Source: Candidatus Obscuribacterales bacterium (GTDB taxonomy: Bacteria; Cyanobacteriota; Vampirovibrionia; Obscuribacterales; Obscuribacteraceae). From it: a stretch of DNA of 64,000 nt. The notes beneath the pieces were generated by a model. The model saw nothing but the letters and a program-made list of their open reading frames with translations. It was not told the origin of the DNA and ran no database searches. Positions 37,926 through 46,762 of this stretch are shown here, one piece after another (the stretch's first letter is position 1; each line of letters opens with the position of its first letter). Both the position numbers and the translations under genes were made by a program. The stretch spans positions 62,001-126,000 of the forward strand of contig JAIEOQ010000004.1 in assembly GCA_019750335.1 (NCBI GenBank), written 5' to 3'.

Positions 37926-40794
37926 CTTGCTTTCTCTCTTGTTCCTCAAGCTGTTCCAAAAGCCAACGGTGGCGTATTTGGTGGCTGCTAAAAACAATTA
38001 TTTGGCAGTAAGGCAGCATGGTTTGAATAAGAAGCTTCATTGCCGCCAGAAAGCGTGCGTCACCCAATTCCATAAACGGATCGTTGATTAAAAGCGGGGC
38101 AGCTGTTTTATCGGCAAGTAAGCGGCATAAAGTCATTTGTGCCAACCAATTGACCTGATAGCGCATACTTCTGGACAAAGATTGGGATAGATCCGCTTCA
38201 CGGATTGATTGGTCTCCGCCGCGCAAACTGACCATTACTTTTAAATCTTCGTCCCATTCCATGCGTTCAATCTCAAATCCGCTTTTACTCAATAAGCTCT
38301 CTGAAATGGAGGTCAGACGTTGAGACCAATTCGCCCGGCTCTCTTTTCGCACTTGCTCCAGTTTGTTTTTTGCCAATTCCAGCGCCGCTTTATTGTGCAA
38401 AGCATTGTGCAAGCTGGTTTCGGTATGTAGAAGTTCGCGTTGCAGGTCCGGATAATGCTCCTCTAAATTTTTGCTCGTTTGTTCGAGATCGTTGGCTAGC
38501 ACCGACATTTCATCTTTCAATAAAGAGATTCGATTGGCCAGAGTTTTATGCGAACGTTCATCGCTGATTTTTTTCAGATCGGCTTTGTTGTTGATTGCGT
38601 TGCCGATGGACGGATTCTTATGAATTAAAAGTTTCATGCGCTGCCAGATTTTATGACGGTTATTTTGCATATCCGCAAGCACGGTTTTGAGATCGGCATC
38701 AAGCAGCTCTGTGGCTAAATCTTGTTTGAGCTGCTGCAACTCGTGAGATAAATCTTTGCTGCGTTCGTAAGAATGTAATTTCTTGTGGAAATCGACATAC
38801 GACTGTTCAATATCTTGCGGATTATCTAGTTTGGCTGCGTAAAAACGATCTCGCAAAAGAGAATGAATATCCGACAATTCGCCTTCGAGAAAATTGATTT
38901 CGGCTAGGCGGCGATCAAGCAGAGAATCGGTTTCCGCTTTTTGTGTATGTTCGTAAAATCGGTAAATACGATTAGCTAACTCCTTGCAAGCCGCTGGATT
39001 GGCTATTGTTAAATCTTGTCCGATCTTGTCGAAAATAAAAGCAATCTCTTGCTGTAAAACGGCAATTTGCGCTTGCTCTGAAGCCAGTATGTGATCGTAA
39101 AGGTCGAGACTTTTTAATTGAGCCGCGGCAGTCGAATATTCTTGGATCAGCTTGAATAATTCGACATTGCTGCTGTGGTTGTATTTACGAGCTAAATAAT
39201 CAGCTCTTCCTTGCAGCTCGGAAAGCTTATGTCCGGCGCTGCTTTCTTTTTGCGATGCTTCACTAATCTCTTGATCCGTGTTGGCAAGACGTTTTGAATA
39301 ATCCGCTTTCAAGCTGGCGCTAATCAAGGGAAATGCGCAAGTGAGTACGAAAAAAATCACGAAAATAGTAGTTGTGGCGATAGTTATATCGTTTAAGAAA
39401 AGGCTCTGCTGGTAAAAAGCGAGAAACAGAAGGATTAGCGGTGGCAGCAAAGTTAAAGAGGCAAGAGTGATTTGTACATTTTTGCCTCTTTGCGAAAGAC
39501 GACTTAAATCTTCAAGCAGATCTTTCTTTTGTCTTTCCAGCAAAGAGGAGATATTTACTCGTTTACTCAGCTCATCTTTGGCTTCGCGCACTTGTTGAAA
39601 AAGTCCGTTAGCGTCTTCTAAATCATGTAACTCAATATTTAAGAGTGCTTTGCGAACTAAGGCGATCTTATCAAAATCGACGCCGGCATCTTTGACTCGA
39701 CGCATTTCAACTTCGCGTTTATCTTTATTCTCTAGATATTCTTTTTCGGCTATTTCTAAGGCTCGCCCTAAGCTATATAAAGTTTGAGCGTCATCAGCGG
39801 TGTAAACTTTTAGTTGTTCGTCTTCCGGACGGATGTTATCTGTATCCGAATTGGCTGTTTTTTTTATTTCGTCTTTCAAGCGGTTCAGATCAACAAATCT
39901 TGCTTTTCGTTTAGCCCAAAGCTCTTCCACTTGCCGAGTTGAATCAAAAGGAAAATCAGCTAGATCGCCTAATGTATTTATCTGGCTAACCAAGCTTTCT
40001 TCGTGCCTGAGTCGCTCTTCGACTTTCAATATTCGTGAATCAATTTCGGCTATTTCCGCACACAGTTGAAAATACTCTTCTCTAGCCCAGCTACCGGCGG
40101 TTTGGTTCAATTCGTTGTTTAACTCGTCCAATTTGTGCTGCTTCGCGGACAAGTTGTTGCGCTCAGAATCCATTTTGGTCAGCTGCTCTTGCAGTAAATT
40201 TTTGCTATCGTTTAAAGCGGCGATTAATTCTTGAATCGGATATTGCTGACCGCGAAAAGGATAGAGGTCGAGTTTATTTTGCAGGCAAGCGATTGCGTTA
40301 TCCAGATTGCCGGTTGTTTCGGTCTCATTTGTGTATTGTTCCAATACTTGAGCGATGCTGGAATTGCTGACAAAGAGATCGGCTTTGGCGCTTTCTTGAT
40401 CCATGACCATTACCGAACGAAAGACAGGAAGACTGAGTCCGGTAAGGCGTCGACCTATATCGTCACTCTCTTCCTCGGCGATAAAGTTTTTGCCGTTTCC
40501 TGTATCTTTGTCTACTTCGATATTCAGATATTGTTTGCTAAAATCGCGCTCGAGAAAAATTTTTCGATCATTCAATTCGAGCCAGATAGTGCCTGATCTG
40601 ATTTCGCCATTACGAAAAAAATTCTGCTCCGAATCTTTTGCCCGCCCGTAAATCAAAGCTTGTATCGCTTCCAATAAACTGCTTTTTTCAAAATCATTGC
40701 CTGCTGAAACGATATTCATACAGTCAGGCAGGAAAGAGATTGATCTTTGTTCCTGGCTTGAGGCGTCTTGAAACTCAATTTTATTAATCCGCAT
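37900..40794 (-). CDS. YhaN/SMC-like coiled-coil protein with eroded ATPase motifs
   Basis: 964 residues: an N-terminal ATPase-like half, long coiled coils, two membrane helices in the middle (about 435-500, LLPPLILLFLAFY and FVIFFVLTCAF), more coiled coil, and a C-terminal ATPase-like half. This is the layout of YhaN-type AAA proteins. The P-loop position reads AGNDFEKSS (31-39), lacking both glycines of GxxxxGKS though Lys37 and Ser38 remain. The signature segment is LSQSLSRSMRYQ rather than LSxGxRxQ. Walker B is LLINDPF, with Asn for the first Asp. Activity is uncertain. The start overlaps a 64-residue ORF by 11 bases. Confidence 0.8.
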   Translation of the reverse strand: MRINKIEFQDASSQEQRSISFLPDCMNIVSAGNDFEKSSLLEAIQALIYGRAKDSEQNFFRNGEIRSGTIWLELNDRKIFLERDFSKQYLNIEVDKDTGNGKNFIAEEESDDIGRRLTGLSLPVFRSVMVMDQESAKADLFVSNSSIAQVLEQYTNETETTGNLDNAIACLQNKLDLYPFRGQQYPIQELIAALNDSKNLLQEQLTKMDSERNNLSAKQHKLDELNNELNQTAGSWAREEYFQLCAEIAEIDSRILKVEERLRHEESLVSQINTLGDLADFPFDSTRQVEELWAKRKARFVDLNRLKDEIKKTANSDTDNIRPEDEQLKVYTADDAQTLYSLGRALEIAEKEYLENKDKREVEMRRVKDAGVDFDKIALVRKALLNIELHDLEDANGLFQQVREAKDELSKRVNISSLLERQKKDLLEDLSRLSQRGKNVQITLASLTLLPPLILLFLAFYQQSLFLNDITIATTTIFVIFFVLTCAFPLISASLKADYSKRLANTDQEISEASQKESSAGHKLSELQGRADYLARKYNHSSNVELFKLIQEYSTAAAQLKSLDLYDHILASEQAQIAVLQQEIAFIFDKIGQDLTIANPAACKELANRIYRFYEHTQKAETDSLLDRRLAEINFLEGELSDIHSLLRDRFYAAKLDNPQDIEQSYVDFHKKLHSYERSKDLSHELQQLKQDLATELLDADLKTVLADMQNNRHKIWQRMKLLIHKNPSIGNAINNKADLKKISDERSHKTLANRISLLKDEMSVLANDLEQTSKNLEEHYPDLQRELLHTETSLHNALHNKAALELAKNKLEQVRKESRANWSQRLTSISESLLSKSGFEIERMEWDEDLKVMVSLRGGDQSIREADLSQSLSRSMRYQVNWLAQMTLCRLLADKTAAPLLINDPFMELGDARFLAAMKLLIQTMLPYCQIIVFSSHQIRHRWLLEQLEEQERKQVNLIVPAN

Positions 40795-40978
40795 CTTGAA
40801 TTAGCACCTTGCCTTGTCTTAATGCGGATAGACCATAATTAATAGCGCTTTCGATAACATCGTCGCTGATCAGATCCTCTTGCTCTGCTGTTTGATTGCT
40901 CTTCAGCTCATTTAAAAGAGCCAAATAGCGAAATTCAAAAGGATTTTCTTTTTTGTGAGGTTCGGGATCGTTTTTCAT
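40784..40978 (-). CDS. 64-residue ORF coupled to the YhaN-like gene
   Basis: A charged, cytosolic, helical product (MKNDPEPHKKENPFEFRYLA start) with no recognised domain. It overlaps the start of the YhaN-like gene by 11 bases, which argues for translational coupling and a partner role. In other bacteria YhaN-like proteins pair with an SbcD-like nuclease, which is absent here. Confidence 0.6.
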   Translation of the reverse strand: MKNDPEPHKKENPFEFRYLALLNELKSNQTAEQEDLISDDVIESAINYGLSALRQGKVLIQDAD

Positions 40979-41031
40979 AGACGCTAGTAAAATCGCTTAT
41001 TTAACCTATTCCCGATTCCTTAATCCTACAT

Positions 41032-42231
41032 CTAATTTACGGATTCGAAAATGGAAGCCATGCCTTGTCCGACGCCGATACACATGGATGCCAGACCGTA
41101 TTTTAAGTTGCGCCGGCGTAACTCATAAATGAGGGTGGTGACCAAGCGAGCGCCACTCATGCCGAGAGGATGCCCCAGGGCGATTGCACCGCCATTGACG
41201 TTTACTTTATTCAAATCGATTTGTAGCTGGTCGGTGCAAGCTAATACTTGAGCGGCAAAGGCTTCATTTAGTTCAAACAAATCGATGTCTTTTATGGCTA
41301 ATCCGGTGCGCTGTAAGACCTTTTGCGTGGCCGGAACCGGACCGATTCCCATGCAAGCAGGATCAACGCCGGCTACGGCGGCTGATATAAATCGAGCCAG
41401 AGGCTTCAACCCTAGTTGATCACACTTCTGTCTTGACATTATCAGAAGGGCGCAAGCGCCGTCATTAATGCCGCTGGCATTTCCGGCAGTAACGCTGCCG
41501 CCAGCCCGAAAGGCCGCTTTAAGCTTTTGCAGGTCGGCTAAAGTGGTTTCCGGACGCGGATGCTCATCTGTGGTGACCACTTTTGCTTCGCCTTTCTTTT
41601 GGGCGATGCTCACCGGAACAATCTCATTTTGAAAGATTCCTTTTTTCTGAGACTGGCCGTATTTAGTTTGGCTGGATAAGGCAAATTCATCTTGTCGCTC
41701 GCGGCTGATTTTATACTTTTCGGCTACATTCTCTGCTGTGTCACCCATTGAATATGGATGATGCATTTTTGCCAAATTGTCATTGGTGAAACGCCAGCCC
41801 AGTGTTGTGTCGAAAATTTTTGGTTCGCGGGCGAAAGCCGATTCCGCTTTAGCCATCACAAAAGGGGCTCGTGTCATCGATTCCACTCCGCCGGCTATGT
41901 AGATGTCGCCGGCACCGACTTGAATAGCTCTGGCTGCTTGGGCTACCGCTTCCATACCCGATGCGCATAAACGATTTACAGTGCAACCGCCGGCTGACTC
42001 TGGAACACCAGCCAGGAGCAAAGCCATTCGTGCAACATTGCGATTGTCTTCGCCGGCTTGATTGGCGCAGCCCAGAATGACGTCTTCAATTTCGTGTGTT
42101 GGAATTGAATTTCGTTTAAGCAACTCAGCAATTACAATTGCCGCCAAATCATCCGGACGAACATCTTTCAGTGCGCCGCCGTATCTTCCGATCGGAGTAC
42201 GCACCGCATCGACAATTACAACCTCTTTCAT
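41032..42231 (-). CDS. acetyl-CoA acyltransferase (thiolase)
   Basis: 399 residues from the ATG at 42231 (GAGG six bases upstream); the frame is open 7 codons further. It is a thiolase with nucleophile Cys89 ([15 protein letters not shown]), [24 protein letters not shown] (catalytic His) and the second Cys in [11 protein letters not shown]. It catalyses thiolytic cleavage or condensation of acyl-CoA with acetyl-CoA. No other beta-oxidation or polyhydroxybutyrate gene is nearby, so degradative versus biosynthetic use cannot be decided. Confidence 0.94.
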   Translation of the reverse strand: MKEVVIVDAVRTPIGRYGGALKDVRPDDLAAIVIAELLKRNSIPTHEIEDVILGCANQAGEDNRNVARMALLLAGVPESAGGCTVNRLCASGMEAVAQAARAIQVGAGDIYIAGGVESMTRAPFVMAKAESAFAREPKIFDTTLGWRFTNDNLAKMHHPYSMGDTAENVAEKYKISRERQDEFALSSQTKYGQSQKKGIFQNEIVPVSIAQKKGEAKVVTTDEHPRPETTLADLQKLKAAFRAGGSVTAGNASGINDGACALLIMSRQKCDQLGLKPLARFISAAVAGVDPACMGIGPVPATQKVLQRTGLAIKDIDLFELNEAFAAQVLACTDQLQIDLNKVNVNGGAIALGHPLGMSGARLVTTLIYELRRRNLKYGLASMCIGVGQGMASIFESVN

Positions 42232-42307
42232 CTGATCCTCACGGTTTGACACTTGGCTTCAAAGCACTGACCTCAGCAATTGTAACTGCTTGAGAAATCA
42301 GGACAGG

Positions 42308-44167
42308 TCATTTATGAATTCGGTAGACGATTTCACGCAGCTCGTTTTTGTCCAATTCATGACGTAAATGTTCTATATATTTCACTTGCCAATCTTCCAG
42401 TGCTTTTACGACGTTGGATACCGGCAAAGCAGCCGCTTTTGCCGCTGCCATATCGGCCCCGATTTCCACGCCGCTGCCGATTAAAAGGACTCGTGATATT
42501 GCTGAATAGCCCTGACTTTCTCTGAGGCTTATGCGTAATAAAGTTTCGGACTTTTCAAGGCCGATTTTAGTGCTTATGTCGGCAATCAAGTTACGGAACT
42601 TGGCAAGAGACCCTTGTAGATCAAAGCCGGGTACGCGAGCAAGCTTAAAGTACAAAAGCCGGCTTATGGCAGCAGCTCCTTGATTGGTGGTTAGCCCTCG
42701 ACTTTTAATGATTTCGTCGATTGTGCTTATTCCCTCGCAAGCCGACCAGACGGTCTGCATATCGGCAACTTCGTCGCTGCTTAGAGGATAGTTCTCTTGG
42801 GGATCGAGCAGATCGGTACGTTTAAGTGTATTCTCGGTGTCAGGCAGCTTTTCCAGTAGACTTTGACCGCCCTTTGCCAGAGTTTTCCAGACTGCTTCAA
42901 TTTTGTCTGCAGCTAAAGCGGAGTCGAGAAGAAGTTTGTCCAGAGGAGTCGTGACCCGGCATTCATCTTGGGCCAGACCGCTTGGAACCGATCTTTCCAT
43001 GAAAACAAAAACACCTTCTTTCCAGACTGAAACAAATTCAACTATGGCTTTGTTGCCTTTAATTTTGCCGGCTTGTGCATAGGTTAGGCGCCCGGCTTCA
43101 AAAGCGGCGCGAAAAGTCAGATCTTTATATTCGACAAAAAGAACACCGTTGCAACGATTATTGGAAAGGTTTTGCAGTACCCCTGCCGGGTCCGTGGTGG
43201 CAAGATTGCCAACTAGAGATTGTAGGCGCGAATCGGGATCGGCTTTCACTCCCAGTTTCATTTTTTCGCGCTCTGATTTTTGTCCGAAAAAAGCTTGATC
43301 TTGCAAAGCAATTTCCAGTGCTCTGGCGCTTATCCAGCCTTTTGAAACACATAACGCTCCAAGGGACAGGCGCTGGGCGCCTTTGCTATTTTGCATGGTG
43401 TAGATCAGTTCGTCGTGCTGCTCTTTGGTTAGTAGCTTGGCTTCAAGCATGTAGTCTTTCAGCCGGAAAGCTCTGGTATTGCGAAACTGTTGCACCAAAT
43501 ACGGTATCTTAGGAAAAATAGAGTATATGGCACCGGTTTTTTCCAGCCCACGCAGTTCGTCAAGCAGTTGTTCCAATGTAAGCAACGGTAGCAGGCGAGC
43601 AGCGATTGCACTAACAGGCGTATAGTTGTCGATGGCTGCAAGCACGGTGTTTCGCCTGCGGGAGCCGTCCATACCAGCTTTCAGTTTAATGCCGAAAGAG
43701 GTGAGCACCGGAATTGTCATCATCAAAATTTGTTCGGCTAAATCGGTGCTGTCCTTATGGATTTCAATATTCTGTCCCATGGCTTGCTGTATTTGTTTGG
43801 CTATATTCGAAGAAAAGTCATATATAGCCGACAGGCTGTCGAAGCGTTGGAATGATAGATTTCCGGCTGCCGTTTCTTTGACGAAGGCAAAAGCCCGATC
43901 CTGCTTAATAAACACAAGAAAGCCAGGGACTGAAAGTAGATTCTTGGCGGCGCTGCTTGCCTGAACTAAGAGGTCGCAAGGAAAAATAAAACCAGAAGCG
44001 GTGCAATCGATAATAATTAAATCAAAGATCTTTTTTGTTTTTTCCAGCCCTTCAAGCTCGTCGAGCAGATCCGGACCGAGGGTCAGAACCAAAATACTGT
44101 CTTGGCTGACTGACTCGGCCAGACGAATGGTAATCTCTTCAGCTTCTGTCGGATCGAATGATTGCAT
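42308..44167 (-). CDS. DUF4388 (PATAN-like) domain protein
   Basis: 619 residues from the ATG at 44167 with GAGG at good spacing; a TTG start at 44242 would add 25 residues. A central region (about residues 335-400: DPAGVLQNLSNNRCNGVLF, FEAGRLTYAQAGKIKG, FVFMERSV) matches the DUF4388 pattern, found in signalling proteins with receiver and kinase domains. The N-terminal 300 residues are not recognised. The C-terminus is helical. Cytosolic. It is divergent from the two Ser/Thr kinase genes with a 126-base gap, which suggests, but does not show, a shared pathway. Confidence 0.7.
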   Translation of the reverse strand: MQSFDPTEAEEITIRLAESVSQDSILVLTLGPDLLDELEGLEKTKKIFDLIIIDCTASGFIFPCDLLVQASSAAKNLLSVPGFLVFIKQDRAFAFVKETAAGNLSFQRFDSLSAIYDFSSNIAKQIQQAMGQNIEIHKDSTDLAEQILMMTIPVLTSFGIKLKAGMDGSRRRNTVLAAIDNYTPVSAIAARLLPLLTLEQLLDELRGLEKTGAIYSIFPKIPYLVQQFRNTRAFRLKDYMLEAKLLTKEQHDELIYTMQNSKGAQRLSLGALCVSKGWISARALEIALQDQAFFGQKSEREKMKLGVKADPDSRLQSLVGNLATTDPAGVLQNLSNNRCNGVLFVEYKDLTFRAAFEAGRLTYAQAGKIKGNKAIVEFVSVWKEGVFVFMERSVPSGLAQDECRVTTPLDKLLLDSALAADKIEAVWKTLAKGGQSLLEKLPDTENTLKRTDLLDPQENYPLSSDEVADMQTVWSACEGISTIDEIIKSRGLTTNQGAAAISRLLYFKLARVPGFDLQGSLAKFRNLIADISTKIGLEKSETLLRISLRESQGYSAISRVLLIGSGVEIGADMAAAKAAALPVSNVVKALEDWQVKYIEHLRHELDKNELREIVYRIHK

Positions 44168-44293
44168 ATCCGCCTCGGGGTACTGACTGGGATATGCCCA
44201 GGTAACGGTGCTCGTAAATCTGTTTGTCGGTAGTTTTAGCAAAATTTAGCCTGGGTATGATGGACTAGACCGCCCCTAGGCACACGGGCATAG

Positions 44294-46762
44294 ATGATCG
44301 GGCAAGAACTAGTAGGCACGATTTTTGACGGCAGATATAAAATCCAGTCTGTTCTCGGACAAGGAGGGATGGGCTGCGTTTATCAGGCTTTGGAGCTCGA
44401 GCTTAACCGGATTGTCGCTTTGAAAGTTTTGCATGGGGCTAGTCTGAATGACTCAGACAGTCATCAGCGTTTTATGCAAGAGGGGAGAATTCTTTCATCC
44501 CTGACCGATCGTCATATCGTTACGATTTACCGCTTGGGTATTTGGCAGGGACAAACCCCGTATATTGCCATGGAATATCTTGAGGGAGAGTCTTTGCGCT
44601 CTCGCCTTAATCAAGATCCGATCGGATCGGCACACTTTTGTTTGCGTATCGGTATTCAATCTTGTAACGCTTTATCTGTCGTTCACGAAATGGGCATAGT
44701 GCATCGTGACATAAAACCGAATAACATCATTTTGTTGGACAAACCGGAGAGCGATTATGTCAAAATCGTTGATTTTGGTTTGTCTAAGCTTGTGGAAAGA
44801 CCTGACGAACAAAAACTGACTCAAACCGGTTTATTAATAGGCACACCGCAATATTTGAGTCCGGAGCAATGCGCCGGACAACCTGCTGATAAACGTTCGG
44901 ACATTTATGCTTTAGGTTGCGTACTTTACGAGATTTTGGCTGGGCGTCCAATCTTTGAAGTGGATAATCCGATTGCTTTGCTGCATAAGCATACTAGCGA
45001 AGCGCCGCTGGCTCTGAGCAGTCTGTCGCAAGTCCAGAATTTACCTGTCGGTTTAGAGGCTGCTCTGGCAAAAGCTTTGGCTAAAGATCCTGCTTTTCGC
45101 TATCAAAGCATGAATGAATTTAAAGCAGCTTTAGAGCTTGTGCAATCTGGTCGTGGTAATGAAGTTGATCGAGAGCCGCTATCTGTTTTTGCTAAAGCTC
45201 AAAGTAAGTATAAACCGTTAACAGTTGCTCTTGTTTCTCTTCTTTTGCTTTGTCTTGGAGTTGCTGTCTTTTATTTTTATAGTCACAATAATGCACCGGT
45301 TTCCAGCGAAAAAATTAGCAATGATAATTATCGTGTTGAGACCCTGCGGGCGATGGAATTTGCCGGGCAAGCCAAGCAGGCTATTGCCCGCGGCAATCGA
45401 GAAGAAGCAGCTGAGCTTTCCAATCGTGCTCTGGGGATGCTTTCGTCCTTAGGTGAAATTAGAAGTGATGATCTTAACGAACAAAAATTGGAGTTTGCAG
45501 TTTTGCAAATATTGGCGGAGGTTATTCCGCAAACGAATTTGCAGTCATTTAAGTTTACGCAAAGGAGCACGCACTTCTTCGAAGCTCGTTTTTGTAAGTC
45601 CAGCCTCGTGCCGACAGCAATTGAAAGCCGTAAAATAAAACTGGCCATTTTGGAAAATGCCGGTGATTATATTGGAGCCGCTAATACTTGCTGTTCTCAG
45701 GTTTATCATTATTACAATGTCGGAGAAGTGAAAACAGCCGAATCGTATTTGCAAAAAGCACGAACATTCATGGCGCGGGCAGCCAATGTTCCATTCCGTA
45801 GCGTTCCACTCAGCATGGAAAGCACTTATCGGATAACAGAAGCATATTCTTTGTTTTATACGGGGCGGTTTACTGAATTGCGTGCTTTGATGCCTGTTCT
45901 TTTGAATCTAGCTGAGTCCGTAAGTAAGCAAAATCTCGCCGAAGGCAGCGGCGTATACCTAAAAATTGCAACCCTCTATGAATTTTTAGGCGATCACAAA
46001 AATGCCGAACGGATTTTGCAAATTATAGAAACTATTTTGAATGAATGCCAAGACTATCGTTATGTGCACCCGACTTTTGTTGTACGTGAACGAGCGGTGT
46101 TATTATGTCACCAAAGACGCTACAAGGAAGCAGAACAGCTGCTTAAGCAAAGAATTGAAGAGAATAACTACGGTATTCGCAAATACTCTTTTGATTTACG
46201 ATATGAATTAGGAAATGTTTTGATTCGCCAAGGCAAATACCAAGAAGCCGAAAAAACTTTTAAGCGGTGCTTAGAAATGGCTAAAGCCGCGGATACGTCA
46301 AATCGTAAATATGTTCGTCGTTTTTATGACGGACTGGCCAGTTGTTATCAAAAATCCGGACGGCCGGTGGCTGAAAAAGAGGCTTTGAAGTCTGCTCTGG
46401 CTCTAGAGCGTAAAGCGCACCCGGAAATAGCTCTATTTGAAATCTATCTTCTTGGACGTCTGTCTGATGTATGTTTTCGTCTTGGGCAGAATGAGGAATC
46501 GACCAGCTATTTGCAAGAAGCGGAGCGTCTTGCTGCCGTTTACGATAATAGCCCCTTTGGGCGAACCGCATCTTTGCGCAATGCTCAAGCGGAAATTATT
46601 GGAATTAAAGCGAGCTTTCTTTTCAGACAAAAGCAATATGGAAAAGCAATAAAGCTCTATCGACAAGCGCTGCAACTTGTAACCATTATGGAAATAGACG
46701 ATTGTCCGCTGAAAGAGCGCTTGCTGGATGGTTTAGTTGCGGCTCAGGCTCAGGAGAAGTAA
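44294..46762 (+). CDS. Ser/Thr protein kinase with TM and TPR tail
   Basis: 822 residues. A Hanks-type kinase domain (about 14-280) has the Gly loop LGQGGMGCVY, Lys44, HRDIKPNN (Asp139), DFG (Asp160) and SDIYALGCVLYEIL; all catalytic residues are present. One TM helix (about 310-330, VALVSLLLLCLGVAVFYFYS) is followed by an outer region with numerous TPR-like repeats (YLQKARTF, EAEQLLKQRIEENNYG, KYQEAEKTFKRCLEMAKAA). The second kinase starts on the next base after the stop. The two share the IFDGRYKI start and activation-segment sequence, so they are tandem duplicates. Confidence 0.95.
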   Translation: MIGQELVGTIFDGRYKIQSVLGQGGMGCVYQALELELNRIVALKVLHGASLNDSDSHQRFMQEGRILSSLTDRHIVTIYRLGIWQGQTPYIAMEYLEGESLRSRLNQDPIGSAHFCLRIGIQSCNALSVVHEMGIVHRDIKPNNIILLDKPESDYVKIVDFGLSKLVERPDEQKLTQTGLLIGTPQYLSPEQCAGQPADKRSDIYALGCVLYEILAGRPIFEVDNPIALLHKHTSEAPLALSSLSQVQNLPVGLEAALAKALAKDPAFRYQSMNEFKAALELVQSGRGNEVDREPLSVFAKAQSKYKPLTVALVSLLLLCLGVAVFYFYSHNNAPVSSEKISNDNYRVETLRAMEFAGQAKQAIARGNREEAAELSNRALGMLSSLGEIRSDDLNEQKLEFAVLQILAEVIPQTNLQSFKFTQRSTHFFEARFCKSSLVPTAIESRKIKLAILENAGDYIGAANTCCSQVYHYYNVGEVKTAESYLQKARTFMARAANVPFRSVPLSMESTYRITEAYSLFYTGRFTELRALMPVLLNLAESVSKQNLAEGSGVYLKIATLYEFLGDHKNAERILQIIETILNECQDYRYVHPTFVVRERAVLLCHQRRYKEAEQLLKQRIEENNYGIRKYSFDLRYELGNVLIRQGKYQEAEKTFKRCLEMAKAADTSNRKYVRRFYDGLASCYQKSGRPVAEKEALKSALALERKAHPEIALFEIYLLGRLSDVCFRLGQNEESTSYLQEAERLAAVYDNSPFGRTASLRNAQAEIIGIKASFLFRQKQYGKAIKLYRQALQLVTIMEIDDCPLKERLLDGLVAAQAQEK

